Below, piece by piece: positions 10,071 to 17,936 of a stretch of 64,000 nucleotides of DNA. Numbering within the stretch: the stretch's first letter is position 1; every line of letters starts with the position of its first letter. The stretch is from Herbidospora solisilvae (GTDB lineage Bacteria; Actinomycetota; Actinomycetes; Streptosporangiales; Streptosporangiaceae): NCBI RefSeq assembly GCF_009901565.1, contig NZ_WXEW01000003.1, positions 559,312-623,311 on the forward strand, read 5' to 3'. The notes under the pieces are model-generated. The model was not told the DNA's origin. It worked only from the letters and a program-made list of their open reading frames with translations, and made no database searches. A program made the translations under genes and the position numbers.

Positions 10071-10388
10071 GTGAAGACGCTGTTCAAGCGCCTGGTCATC
10101 TCTGTGGCCACAGCCGGAGTACTGACGTCCGGAATGGTCGTTCTAGGCACTTCGGCGGCCATGGCGGCACCGTGCGGTCTCAGCTACACGACGGGGGACT
10201 CGCCGTACGGGCCTCTGAAGATCGTCTACTACACGATTCGTAATTGTCACTCCTTCACTGTCAAGCGCAAGCTGGATCTGGCTGGGACCACCGATGAAGG
10301 GTGCATAACCCTCCGTCCCGGAGCGGTCGTGTCAAGATCGCGCATTATCGCGGGATGGGCGGGCGTTAGAGGGCTGAAGGCCTGCTAA
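10071..10388 (+). CDS. Small secreted protein
   Basis: 105 residues from a GTG at 10071 that has GGAG close upstream. The N-terminus is a clear Sec signal peptide (Lys/Arg start, hydrophobic core, AMA-A cleavage site near residue 33). The mature ~70 residues contain four cysteines, which suggests two disulfide bonds, and many beta-prone residues. A longer frame to 10011 exists, but it would bury the signal peptide. The family is not recognised. It stands alone between two gene-poor stretches; similar tiny secreted proteins are common in actinomycete accessory DNA. Confidence 0.62.
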   Translation: MKTLFKRLVISVATAGVLTSGMVVLGTSAAMAAPCGLSYTTGDSPYGPLKIVYYTIRNCHSFTVKRKLDLAGTTDEGCITLRPGAVVSRSRIIAGWAGVRGLKAC

Positions 10389-10772
10389 AGCCTCGCGCTG
10401 ACGCGTAAACGCAAAAGGCTGAATCTCATTCGGCCTGCTCAATGGGTGCCGCTGCTGGGGGCGTTCGTGCTCAAGGCCGCACTCTTGGTCAGTGAGAACT
10501 GGCTGAATGGAGCCGGGCCCCAGTAGGCGACGCCTACAAGGGCCCGTGAGCGGGGAACCCCGGTCTTAGCTATGGCAGGCGGGCCGGGGCTTCCTCATGT
10601 CTGAAGGTACACGCTTCACGGCGCTGTATGGCGGTGAGCGTCGTTCGTTGGGGTGATGATCGCACGCATTCGAACACCACCCCATAACTAGAAAAATCTT
10701 GGATGCTTGGAACACCCAGACCGAACCCCATTCGGCAGTAACAAGCCAGGCGGACGCCGCGATACACACGCC
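10389..10772. other. Gene-poor stretch
   Basis: No convincing coding frame, RNA gene or repeat was seen here. Several short minus-strand frames exist near 10570-10769 but have no coding signature. Base composition is lower in GC than the core genes further right. Confidence 0.5.
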
Positions 10773-11285
10773 ATGCAGAAACGGAGACTCATACCCAGCA
10801 TAGCCCGCGCCTTCGTATACGGCCTCCTTGCAGCCGTCGTCATCTTCGGCCTGCCCTACCTCACGAACGACGACGGCACCCCGCTGATTCCGGCCCCAAC
10901 CTGGCTGATGGTCCTCATAGGAGCACTCATCTTTGCAGTGGGCCTCATTTTGGAATTAACTGCCGAGACATCACACAGACTCGCGGACCCAGCGCAGATC
11001 TTGCGCGAGCGCATCACCAACGTAAACAGAGCTTTCGACGACGCCGTGAACCTCATGGCCGACCTCCAGGCCGAACTGACTCGACAACAGGTCGCGCACC
11101 AGGCAGTCATTGCCGCCGCCGAGAAACAGAAGCGCCTCCTCGAAGTCGACCTGGAACAAGCTGAGAAGATCAACCAGCTCCTTCGAGGAGACGCCATCCG
11201 AGCCCGCCGCCGCGAGATCGCCCTCTTCGCCGCCGGCATGCTCTGCTCAATCCCCATCGGCTTCGCCGTCAACTGGCTGAGCTAG
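10773..11285 (+). CDS. Membrane protein with cytoplasmic coiled coil
   Basis: 170 residues from the ATG at 10773. No clear ribosome-binding site is present, so a leaderless transcript is possible. Two hydrophobic segments lie near the N-terminus (~10-30 and ~42-65), followed by a long Glu/Gln/Arg-rich helix (~70-145, predicted coiled coil) and a third hydrophobic segment at the C-terminus (~150-168). I do not recognise the family. The single-copy setting and the hairpin right after the stop suggest a monocistronic unit. Confidence 0.6.
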   Translation: MQKRRLIPSIARAFVYGLLAAVVIFGLPYLTNDDGTPLIPAPTWLMVLIGALIFAVGLILELTAETSHRLADPAQILRERITNVNRAFDDAVNLMADLQAELTRQQVAHQAVIAAAEKQKRLLEVDLEQAEKINQLLRGDAIRARRREIALFAAGMLCSIPIGFAVNWLS

Positions 11286-11302
11286 CCTGGCCGTCGCCAG
11301 GC
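11285..11302 (+). terminator. Hairpin after membrane gene
   Basis: A seven-base stem (GCCTGGC/GCCAGGC) with a four-base loop begins at the last base of the stop codon. There is no T-run, as is common in high-GC actinomycetes. Confidence 0.4.
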
Positions 11303-11448
11303 CCCGGCCAATCCACCGCCTCAGGGGGTTGTGATGATTACGCGCCCGGTCGCCGCGAGGTTGCCGTCGTTGTCCGCTTCGTTGCATCGGCTGGTGCCAC
11401 AGGTGCCGCCGGATGTCCTGATCGACGGGCCGGCGCGCTCTATCTGTC

Positions 11449-11598
11449 ATGAACGACATGAACCCGCTCTCCGCTTTGCCGCCCGAGTTGCTCGCTGAGA
11501 TGGGCCCCGGGGAACGCCTCACATACCTGTTGGCCTTGGACGAGGACCCGCCACCAGTGCCCTGGTGGGCCGCCATGCTGCTCGCTACTCGAACATAG
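11449..11598 (+). CDS. Short hypothetical protein
   Basis: 49 residues, acidic and proline-rich near the C-terminus ('DEDPPPVPWWAAML'). Its frame has actinomycete-like codon use and it sits 23 bases before the next small gene, so the pair may be one transcript. No domain is recognised and the ribosome-binding site is weak. A second overlapping frame at 11331-11498 is also open, so this call is tentative. Confidence 0.4.
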   Translation: MNDMNPLSALPPELLAEMGPGERLTYLLALDEDPPPVPWWAAMLLATRT

Positions 11599-11621
11599 TC
11601 GCAGGTCAGTTACATTGTGGC

Positions 11622-11828
11622 GTGGCAGTCTGGCGTGGGCCTCGCGGTATCGAGGTGGAAGTGATCGTGCTCGGCAAGGCCGCGCGCCTCCGCGTCACCC
11701 AGGTCCTCGGCGGCCGGCGCTGGCACGTCGCCAACTGCCGAACGATCCGCGAGGTTGAGCAGCACGTCGACCTGGCAGACCTGGTCGAGGTCATCGCGTT
11801 CCCGGCCGGGGCCACCCTAGGCGATTAA
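11622..11828 (+). CDS. Short hypothetical protein
   Basis: 68 residues from a GTG at 11622. It is a compact beta-rich sequence ('VEVIVLGKAARLRVTQVLG', 'LADLVEVI') without signal peptide or membrane segment. A TACATT hexamer lies six bases before the GTG, too close for a normal promoter, so the start could be slightly different. The family is not recognised; the context is an accessory region with other orphan small genes. Confidence 0.45.
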   Translation: MAVWRGPRGIEVEVIVLGKAARLRVTQVLGGRRWHVANCRTIREVEQHVDLADLVEVIAFPAGATLGD

Positions 11829-11864
11829 GTGATCAATTACTTTGGTCGGTAATTCCGCATATAA

Positions 11865-12929
11865 GTGGATATGTTCAGACTCGGGCGCTTTTCGTATGGC
11901 GGCGCAACTGCCGAGTCCGATGATTCAAAAGCGGGTATATGGTGTTTGATCGTGAACACTCTTCGCGATCAAGGGATCTCGACGACCGATAGCGAGATCC
12001 TCGAACACCGGGTGTTGTTCATGCTCGATGAGCACGAACGCAACCACCCGGGGACGGCCCCTCGACTGGGGGAGCTCGCCGAGGCGGCGACGGACGAGCC
12101 GACGCTCTGGTCGAGCATCGACGACCATGGGGCGCTGGTCATGTCCACCCTTGAAACTCAGGGTCTTGTGCGTGTGGGCCGCACCATGGGGCCGCCGTCA
12201 TCCCATGCCCTCCGACTCCTCCCTCTCGGGAAGACGGAGGCAGCACGCCAGAAGCAGCAGCGGGAATCAGTCGCAGCACGCAGGAATGCAGGCCGTTGCG
12301 CCCTGCTTTTCTGGCTCTATAACGAGGACGCGGCAGGAAACACGGGGCCGGTCGAGTTCACGCGCTTCTTGGAGTACCCCCTCTCTTACTTCTGGGGATT
12401 CAAGCTGGACGCAAGTGACGTCGAACACTGCGTGCGTTGGCTCTCGGAAAAAGGTCTCGCCACCATGGTGGCCGCCTGGGGTAACGGTGGAGGAATCGCC
12501 CACATCACAGTCGAGGGCATCGACTGCATCGAACAGTACAGCGGAGAGATCGGGGCATACATGAAGGGGCGATCTGGCAGCGGGCAGAGCATCTCCATCG
12601 GAGACAACTTCACCGGCCAGTTCGGAGCGGCCCACCAGGGGTCGGTTCAGCAGACACAGAACCAGAAGGTCGACGTCGAGGGGATTTCCAAGGTCCTCGG
12701 AGGCATTCGGGCCGGCATCCCCGCGCTGGGGTTGGACGCCGAAGACGCCGCCGAACTCGAAGGCGTCATCGTGGACATCGAAAAGCGTGGCGGTTCCGGT
12801 GAGCTCGACGCGCCCACTGCCAAGACGCGCATGGAGCGCGTGAGGGAGATCGTCGGCCGATCGACCACCGCCCTCGGGCCAACCTTCGTCGCTGCCGCTG
12901 AAGCGCTGATCACGAACATCGGTGCATGA
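11865..12929 (+). CDS. Winged-helix-like protein of unknown function
   Basis: 354 residues from a GTG at 11865, or 352 from the ATG at 11871. Two helical, winged-helix-like regions (~20-115 and ~130-225) are followed by a Gly/Gln/Asn-rich beta-prone strip ('ISIGDNFTGQFGAAHQGS', ~245-265) and a C-terminal helical region (~270-354). The strip plus terminal helical bundle recalls tails seen on some bacterial defence or effector-sensing proteins such as AbiTii-type; that likeness is by eye and not proof. The gene is alone, has lower GC than the core and ends at a strong hairpin. No catalytic motif is evident. Confidence 0.72.
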   Translation: MDMFRLGRFSYGGATAESDDSKAGIWCLIVNTLRDQGISTTDSEILEHRVLFMLDEHERNHPGTAPRLGELAEAATDEPTLWSSIDDHGALVMSTLETQGLVRVGRTMGPPSSHALRLLPLGKTEAARQKQQRESVAARRNAGRCALLFWLYNEDAAGNTGPVEFTRFLEYPLSYFWGFKLDASDVEHCVRWLSEKGLATMVAAWGNGGGIAHITVEGIDCIEQYSGEIGAYMKGRSGSGQSISIGDNFTGQFGAAHQGSVQQTQNQKVDVEGISKVLGGIRAGIPALGLDAEDAAELEGVIVDIEKRGGSGELDAPTAKTRMERVREIVGRSTTALGPTFVAAAEALITNIGA

Positions 12930-13010
12930 CCCGACGACGAAACACCAGCTCACAACCAGTGTCGCCCTCAGACCGCCAGCAGAAACGCTGACGGTTAATG
13001 GCACGGAAAG

Positions 13011-13042
13011 GCCCCGGCCGGAACGAATCCCTCGGCCGGGGC
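13011..13042 (+). terminator. Strong hairpin downstream of 354-aa gene
   Basis: A perfect ten-base stem (GCCCCGGCCG/CGGCCGGGGC) with a 12-base loop lies 82 bases after the stop at 12929. There is no T-run. It may also serve the convergent gene at 13099. Confidence 0.6.
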
Positions 13043-13098
13043 ACGGCTAAGGCCGTAACATGGAACTGTGCAGCACCTTTAGCAGGGCGCTGGATCAG

Positions 13099-13377
13099 TC
13101 AGAATCGATCACCTCCAGAGAGCACCTCAGGAGCGACGACGATCTGACAACTCGTCGGCTCGGCGGGAACCGAGCTCGGCGAGAGCAGGGCATACAGCGC
13201 GGCTCCAACCGCGATGAGCCCAGTGAGGCGGACGGTCGCGGGCGTGCTCCTCAGAGCCTCCCGCACCGTCCGGCCTCCCTCCTGAACCGCAGCAACAGCC
13301 GCATCGGCCGGCTGCTCACCTGGCGGCGCTCCTGTCTCCTCCGCTGGTCTGACCAGCGGAGACTCCTCAGAATCCAT
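13099..13377 (-). CDS. Small single-pass membrane protein
   Basis: 92 residues from the ATG at 13377, with a GGAAGGGA stretch ~12 bases upstream. The N-terminal ~50 residues are acidic and Pro/Ala-rich; one hydrophobic segment follows (~53-67, 'LTGLIAVGAALYALL') and then a short polar tail with one Cys. A plus-strand frame covers the same bases, but it is richer in Arg/Ser/Pro in the manner of shadow frames. The family is not recognised. Confidence 0.45.
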   Translation of the reverse strand: MDSEESPLVRPAEETGAPPGEQPADAAVAAVQEGGRTVREALRSTPATVRLTGLIAVGAALYALLSPSSVPAEPTSCQIVVAPEVLSGGDRF

Positions 13378-13770
13378 CGTCGGTACGATTCCCTTCCACG
13401 ACGTCGTCAACGGCGTCGTAAAGTTGCTGCGCTGCCCTAATACGCGAAAAGCGCCCCGGCGACCCCTCTTCAAAACGGCTGTCCGGTCAGCCAGAAGAGA
13501 AATACGCACGCAGCGCTTCTTTCTTATTAAGTTGTATTTAACCCCGGTTACTGCAGGCTGACCTGACCCTATGACCGGAAGGGCCTGCCTGTTTCCCGTT
13601 CCCTACAGGCAAGGTCTCACCACCTCCAAGTGTGCCACACCCGTCCCCATGCTGCGCGCCGAAAACCCTTACCTCGTCGGCGATACCGCCAATACCAAGA
13701 TCAACAACCTTTGGGAGGGCGACGCCAACCGCACACGCCGGACCCGTATGGCCGGCCCTGAGGCACGCCA
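13378..13770. other. Gene-poor stretch
   Basis: No reliable gene seen. A 96-codon plus frame begins at 13571 but runs through the terminator and the end of the endonuclease gene, and no ribosome-binding site precedes it. Confidence 0.45.
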
Positions 13771-13773
13771 AAA

Positions 13774-13804
13774 CCCCGCCCCCACGCAGTCGGCGCGGGC
13801 GGGG
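13774..13804 (-). terminator. Intrinsic terminator of recombinase/endonuclease operon
   Basis: On the minus strand an eight-base stem (CCCCGCCC/GGGCGGGG) is followed by TTTT, 32 bases past the endonuclease stop. This is one of the few classical rho-independent terminators in the window. Confidence 0.6.
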
Positions 13805-13835
13805 CATCGTGTTCTCCATCTCTCGGTGAGGGCTG

Positions 13836-14330
13836 TCACTCGTCTGTGGCGAGGCGGCTGACCATCTCGTCCAAGGAAGGGAGCCGGTTGATGGCGTCCC
13901 TCTGTCGCTCCATGCGCCGTTCGTAGTCGTGTTCAATGCCTTCAGGTCCGGCGTGCCACAGCACCTTGTGCATGAGCGGAGCTGGGTCGGAGCCCATGAG
14001 CGGGACGTATCTCTCGCGCAGGCCCATCACCGCCGCCGGTGGCCATTGCGTGTAGAGCACCATGACCTGTGTCATCCGCGGCATCAGTGCTCGGCCAACG
14101 TGCCGGGCGGTCGACGGCATGACGCCGTTGCATGATCGGCAGAGCAGACCCCGGACCAGTCCCGTCGAGTGGTCATGGTCAAGGAACAGGCGCTCGTTCG
14201 TTAATCGGCATGCGGCACATCGGCCGTCGTGCGCGGCGCGGAAGGCAAGCTCTGCGTCCTCCCGTTCTTGGGTGCTCAGGTCCGGCAGCGCGTTCCGCCA
14301 GCGCAGATAGGCAATGACGTTGTGGCGCAT
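13836..14330 (-). CDS. Endonuclease VII-like His-Me finger nuclease
   Basis: 164 residues. The centre has the zinc-bound betabeta-alpha metal nuclease motif of the recombination endonuclease VII family: a CxxC pair ('CAACRLT'), the catalytic 'LDHDH' and a second CxxC ('CRSCN'), at about residues 38-68. Family members cut branched DNA or nick DNA in phage and mobile elements. The ATG overlaps the stop of the serine recombinase by one base (TGATG), so the two are coupled. This suggests a joint role in element movement or processing of recombination intermediates, which is inference. The C-terminal ~90 residues are not recognised. Confidence 0.82.
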   Translation of the reverse strand: MRHNVIAYLRWRNALPDLSTQEREDAELAFRAAHDGRCAACRLTNERLFLDHDHSTGLVRGLLCRSCNGVMPSTARHVGRALMPRMTQVMVLYTQWPPAAVMGLRERYVPLMGSDPAPLMHKVLWHAGPEGIEHDYERRMERQRDAINRLPSLDEMVSRLATDE

Positions 14331-14977
14331 CAGGCCGGCCCGCTCGCTGGGGTGACCTGCAGGAGTCCACCCGGCTGGAGTTCAGGGATGTGGCGGTAGA
14401 GCGTGGCCCGCGATACGCCGAGGAGCTTCGCGATGCTCGACACGGTTTCCTCGGGCTGGGTCAACAGCCGGCGGGCGCGCGCGATCGTCTCTGCGTCCAT
14501 AGCGCGGGGTCGACCGAGCTGCTGCCCGCGAGCGCGTGCGGCCGCGAGGCCTTCCTTGGTGCCCTCGACGATGAGTTCGCGGATGAACTCGGCGAGCGCG
14601 GCGAACACGTGGAAGACGAGCCGGCCGCCGGGGGTGGTGGTGTCGAGCGCTTCGTGGAGGGACCGGAAGCCGACGCCGCGGCGTCGGAGTTCGGCCACGA
14701 TGGTGATGAGGTCCTGGAGGCTGCGGCCGAGCCGGTCGAGGGAGAGTACGACGAGTGTGTCGCCGGGCCGGAGGTAGTCGAGGCACGCCGCCAGCTCGGG
14801 TCGGTCGGTGTTCTTGCCGGAGAGCTTGTCGAAGAAGACGCGGATGCAGCCGGCCTTGGTGAGCGCGATGTCCTGCCGGTCGAGGTTCTGCTCGCGGGTG
14901 GAGACCCGGCCGTAGCCGACGAATGTTCCGGTGAGGTTGATCGGTTCGGCGAGGTTGAGATCGTCGGGCGGATTCAT
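14330..14977 (-). CDS. Serine recombinase (resolvase/invertase family)
   Basis: 215 residues, the normal length for a small resolvase/invertase. The N-terminal catalytic domain shows 'YGRVSTREQNLDRQ' (catalytic Ser near residue 26) and 'SLDRLGRS', the conserved arginine region. The long E-helix region follows ('FAALAEFIRELIVEGTKEGL'). A C-terminal HTH ('VSSIAKLLGVSRATLYRHI') binds DNA. Such enzymes make staggered cuts at short inverted-repeat sites and resolve or invert DNA; this size class seldom integrates elements alone. An endonuclease gene is coupled downstream. A 36-bp imperfect palindrome lies 114 bases upstream of the start and is a candidate target. Confidence 0.92.
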   Translation of the reverse strand: MNPPDDLNLAEPINLTGTFVGYGRVSTREQNLDRQDIALTKAGCIRVFFDKLSGKNTDRPELAACLDYLRPGDTLVVLSLDRLGRSLQDLITIVAELRRRGVGFRSLHEALDTTTPGGRLVFHVFAALAEFIRELIVEGTKEGLAAARARGQQLGRPRAMDAETIARARRLLTQPEETVSSIAKLLGVSRATLYRHIPELQPGGLLQVTPASGPA

Positions 14978-15090
14978 GGCTCTCCGGTGTCGCTCGAAGG
15001 GGGGTTGTGGGCTTCTGAGACATCAAGATTTCTGAACACGTCTGTGAAACACGGATCGGGCCTCGGATGGGCTCCGGACAGAGCCGCGCG

Positions 15091-15126
15091 GATCTTGTCC
15101 GGAAACGGTCGATTCCGCACAAGATC
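15091..15126. promoter_or_regulatory. 36-bp inverted repeat upstream of serine recombinase
   Basis: Arms of 14 bases match at 13 positions (GATCTTGTCCGGAA and its complement, one mismatch) around an eight-base centre. The location, between the recombinase start at 14977 and the stop of the gene at 15139, suits a recombinase crossover or autoregulation site. It could instead end transcription of the 15139 gene, but no T-run follows on either strand. Confidence 0.5.
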
Positions 15127-15138
15127 GAGTCCGTCGGG

Positions 15139-15420
15139 TCACTCCGTCCGTCCGGGTGGGAGCGCCCGATAGTTCCGTGGGCGACGGACCGAAGCCGAGC
15201 CCGGCTCGGATTCATCGACACGTTCGGCCTCAACTCGCACCGGGCCCCCGCGCCGGGAGAGCAGCACCTCGAAGACAACCCGTCCGCCGCCGCGGCGGTG
15301 CTCCAACGTGGTCGGCCCCCCGACGGCCAGATCGGGGTGGCTTCGAAGGTGGGGGAGAAGGATGGCGACGATGTCGCCGACCTCGTCGGGGTCGTCAGAC
15401 ATGATGCGTACCTGGGCCAT
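15139..15420 (-). CDS. Hypothetical protein of the conjugative element
   Basis: 93 residues. The N-terminal half is a well-formed alpha/beta sequence ('VRIMSDDPDEVGDIVAILLPHL', then a beta hairpin 'GGRVVFEVLL'), and the C-terminal ~35 residues are basic and low-complexity. No catalytic motif. It follows the 115-aa gene by nine bases in the same leftward operon, at the distal end of the transfer block. I do not recognise the family; many actinomycete integrative elements carry orphan genes here. Confidence 0.68.
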   Translation of the reverse strand: MAQVRIMSDDPDEVGDIVAILLPHLRSHPDLAVGGPTTLEHRRGGGRVVFEVLLSRRGGPVRVEAERVDESEPGSASVRRPRNYRALPPGRTE

Positions 15421-15429
15421 GACGGTCGC

Positions 15430-15777
15430 CTACTTCCGGTCGGCCATGACCTCGACGTCGTCGATCAGCGGCTCTGCGTGCGCCTGCTCGGTCAGGAACG
15501 TGTGGACCTCGCGCCAGTCGGCGAGGGGGTGAACCTTCTTCGAGTTGGCGATGGTGCGCCAGCCAGCCAGTTGGCACCGCCACGTGCTGCTGTCGGAGTC
15601 GGGGTACCAGGTGGTTCCCACTTCGATGTGGTCGGGGCCTTCCACGAGGAAGTGGACCTCGGCGAAACCGAGCTCGTCCAGCCAGTCCGGGCTGCTGTGC
15701 TTGACGGTCACCCGGGGGAGGCTGCGCCCGGCGTCGATCGCCTCCTGGATGGGGGTCGGGAGTAATCCGGTGGTCAT
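15430..15777 (-). CDS. Hypothetical protein of the conjugative element
   Basis: 115 residues, soluble, mixed alpha/beta, with several Trp ('SSPDWLDELGFAEVHFLVEG', 'TWRCQLAGWRTI'). No signal peptide or membrane segment. It is nine bases upstream of the 93-aa gene and 127 bases downstream of the HU-like gene, and is probably in the same transcript. The function is not recognised. Confidence 0.7.
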   Translation of the reverse strand: MTTGLLPTPIQEAIDAGRSLPRVTVKHSSPDWLDELGFAEVHFLVEGPDHIEVGTTWYPDSDSSTWRCQLAGWRTIANSKKVHPLADWREVHTFLTEQAHAEPLIDDVEVMADRK

Positions 15778-15904
15778 CAGGATCCGTTCGGTTGGGGTTA
15801 CATCTCGGACAGGGTGCGCTGCACTGCTTGCTGTGGGCCGCCCTGGGCGCCCCGCCCGGCCGGCCTCCGAGAGGTGGCCGGGAGGGGACCCGGAGCGACC
15901 GCCG

Positions 15905-16219
15905 CTACGCGGCGGCGGGAAGCTGCTTCCGCTGCTGCTTCTTGCCGCCCTCGTTGACCTGGTCCTTGAAGTCGGCGCCGGGCCGGAACTTCGGGGCCCA
16001 GCTCTCGGCGACCTGGATCGGCTCGCCCGTGGAGGGGTTGCGCCCGGTGCGGGCCGGCTTGTGCGCCATCTCGAAGGCGCCGAAGCCGGTGATGGTCACC
16101 TTGTCGCCGTTGGCGACGGCCTGCTGGATCGTGTCGATGACGGCGTTGATGGCTTCGGTCGCCGTCTTCTTGTCGCCGACGCGGTCGGCGATGGCGTCCA
16201 CGAGTTCCTTCTTGTTCAT
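15905..16219 (-). CDS. HU-family DNA-binding protein
   Basis: 104 residues from the ATG at 16219, which has AAGGAA six bases upstream; a longer frame exists but lacks coding character there. The sequence is a standard HU/IHF subunit: 'MNKKELVDAIADRVG' start, beta-arm with 'GRNPSTGEPI' and the Pro intercalation site, plus a basic Lys/Arg/Ala tail of ~14 residues. HU dimers bend DNA and shape nucleoprotein complexes. Its place in a transfer operon suggests an element-borne architectural factor for recombination, transfer start or silencing; the host should have its own HU. A GC-rich hairpin at about 15855-15882 may end this unit. Confidence 0.93.
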   Translation of the reverse strand: MNKKELVDAIADRVGDKKTATEAINAVIDTIQQAVANGDKVTITGFGAFEMAHKPARTGRNPSTGEPIQVAESWAPKFRPGADFKDQVNEGGKKQQRKQLPAAA

Positions 16220-16272
16220 GTTGTTCCTTCCGTGGTGGTGGGTGGTGGGGAAGTCGGTGGGTGTGCTGGCAC

Positions 16273-16398
16273 CTACTCGGCGTCGTCGTCCTCGAAGTCG
16301 TCCTCGAAGGGGTCGGCGGAGATCGGGCTGAATCCGCCGCCGAGGCCCAGCATGGCCAGGGCGTCCTCGTTGGATTCGGGGCGATAAGGCGTGGTCAT
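16273..16398 (-). CDS. 41-aa acidic micro-protein in the transfer operon
   Basis: An ATG at 16398 has a strong AGGAG site ten bases upstream and opens a 41-codon frame. The first half has a 'DALAMLGLGGG' helix-like stretch and the last 13 residues are almost all Asp, Glu, Phe and Ala. It lies between the HU-like gene and the TraB-like gene on the same strand with short gaps (53 and 104 bases). A negatively charged tail on a short helix would suit a partner of the basic HU-like protein or of the ATPase; that is inference. It is likely to be missed by gene finders because of its size. Confidence 0.7.
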   Translation of the reverse strand: MTTPYRPESNEDALAMLGLGGGFSPISADPFEDDFEDDDAE

Positions 16399-16502
16399 GT
16401 CGATCTCCTGTGGTGGTCGGGGTGGGTGGCGTCGGCTTCGGCCCCCCGGACACCCGCCCGGCCCGGGGAAGTGGGTCAGGCGGGTCTCCGCAGGGTCGGC
16501 GC

Positions 16503-17936
16503 TTACGGCAGGGCGTACAGGCCATGGCCTTCGCGGACGACAAGCTCCTGGTCGGCCAGCGCGCCGAGGGCGTTGCGCACCGAGCCGAGCCGGACGGCCT
16601 TGCCGCCGTCCTCGGACACGGCGGCGAGCACCTCGTCGGCAGTGGAGGGGCCCTCGAAAGCGGCGAGCGCGGCGAGCACCCGGTCTTCCAGACGGGACGA
16701 AGGCTTTCGCTTGCCGTTGGCGAGCGGGGGGACGGCCTTCGCCTCCTTCTCCGTCTCGTCCCTGAGTTCGGCGCAGAGTTTCTCCATGGCGGCCGGGTCG
16801 TTGCGTGCGGCGTAGGCCGCGCCGGCGGCGTCGCGCGAGGCGTCTTCGAGGCGAGCCGGCTCACCGGGCCCGTACAGCGCGAGAATCTCCGGGTCCAAGC
16901 CGGGGGTAGGCGCGATCGAGCCGATCCGGAAGTGCCGCATCATCGAGGTCGGGTGCGGGCCGGACAGCAGGTAGGCGGTGCCCTGCGTTCCCGGTGCGTC
17001 GTCCTCGTCCTCGGCGGCCGGGTCGAACTGGCTGACGAGGGTGTGCGGCCGGAGCGTTTTCGGGATCGGCATGAGCTGGGCGTCGGCCGGGAGCAGGCCG
17101 TCCCCCACGAGCTGACGCATCATGCTGCTGCTCCAGCGGAGCAGGGTGACCTCGCCCTCTTTCAGCATCGCGCGCAGGGTGTCGCTGCCGCCGAGCTCTT
17201 CCAAGTGCGACGCCTGGGCGTCCAGCTCGACGCCGACGCCGACCGAGCGGCCGGTCCTGCCCAATTCCTTGATGAGCCTGGTCGCCTCCTCGCGGTATGG
17301 CGAGCCCCGCTCCAGCAGGCGGTTCGCCTCGTCGATCCGCACGGAGATCAGCGGGTCGGGCTGGCCGATGAGGAAGGCGTTGCGGCCGAGCGCCTTGTAG
17401 CGGCGTTGCCGCTCCTCGGCGATGGCGACGGCCGCGCGCAGCATCAGGATCGCCTCCTCCTGCGTGGTGGCGTGCCAGTCGACCTGACCGGCCGCCTCGG
17501 GAGCGGACTGGCCGCCCTTCAGGTCGGCGAACCAGGAGACGATCCGGTTGCGCTTTTCGCACGCCAGCACGTACTGGACCACCCGCGACTTGCCGGCCCC
17601 GGTCGTGCCGAACACGAGGGCGCGCTGGGCGGAACCGGTGGACGGGTCGAACAGGCGCCGGCGGGCGGGACGCCCGTTGTGGTAGCGGCCCACGACGATC
17701 CGGCCGTGCCGGTCCATCAGCATGTCGTCAGGGGAGGGAGGCGGCATGACGGCCAGCGGGTTGGCCGGATAGATCGTCACCAGCGCCCGGCGGGAGTCGT
17801 CGGTCTCCACGACCACGCGGGTCGGATCGTCGACCCCCAGCGCCGAGCACAGCTTCCTCAAGTCGTAGCTGATGACCTGACCTTGCGGCACTTCGAGCGT
17901 CAGCTCGACGACGTCGCGGATGGCGGCGAGGTTCAC
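16503..17936 (-). CDS. FtsK/SpoIIIE-type DNA transfer ATPase (TraB-like)
   Basis: 477 residues. Walker A 'GTTGAGKS' at 110-117 and Walker B 'LISVRIDEAN' with Asp202-Glu203 mark a P-loop motor of the FtsK/HerA group; 'ELGRTGRSVGVGVELDAQ' looks like the following sensor region. A helix-rich linker and a winged-helix-like C-terminus (~410-477) match the DNA-recognition end of actinomycete TraB. These proteins form a membrane-linked hexamer that pumps double-stranded plasmid or element DNA between mycelia with no relaxase. No N-terminal membrane segment is visible, but the gene overlaps a membrane-protein gene by four bases (ATGA), which may supply the anchor. Confidence 0.85.
   Translation of the reverse strand: MNLAAIRDVVELTLEVPQGQVISYDLRKLCSALGVDDPTRVVVETDDSRRALVTIYPANPLAVMPPPSPDDMLMDRHGRIVVGRYHNGRPARRRLFDPSTGSAQRALVFGTTGAGKSRVVQYVLACEKRNRIVSWFADLKGGQSAPEAAGQVDWHATTQEEAILMLRAAVAIAEERQRRYKALGRNAFLIGQPDPLISVRIDEANRLLERGSPYREEATRLIKELGRTGRSVGVGVELDAQASHLEELGGSDTLRAMLKEGEVTLLRWSSSMMRQLVGDGLLPADAQLMPIPKTLRPHTLVSQFDPAAEDEDDAPGTQGTAYLLSGPHPTSMMRHFRIGSIAPTPGLDPEILALYGPGEPARLEDASRDAAGAAYAARNDPAAMEKLCAELRDETEKEAKAVPPLANGKRKPSSRLEDRVLAALAAFEGPSTADEVLAAVSEDGGKAVRLGSVRNALGALADQELVVREGHGLYALP

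Noticed and set aside
9713-10162. 149-codon minus-strand frame opposite the collagen-like gene end
   Set aside because: Low-complexity Thr/Pro/Ser composition and opposed to two better plus-strand genes.
11331-11498. 56-codon plus-strand frame before the small hypothetical gene
   Set aside because: It overlaps a better frame, has an Arg/Ala-rich composition and lacks a ribosome-binding site of its own apart from a G-run.
13571-13861. 96-codon plus-strand frame
   Set aside because: It runs through a classical terminator and into the antisense endonuclease gene; the start has no ribosome-binding site. A small pseudogene cannot be ruled out.
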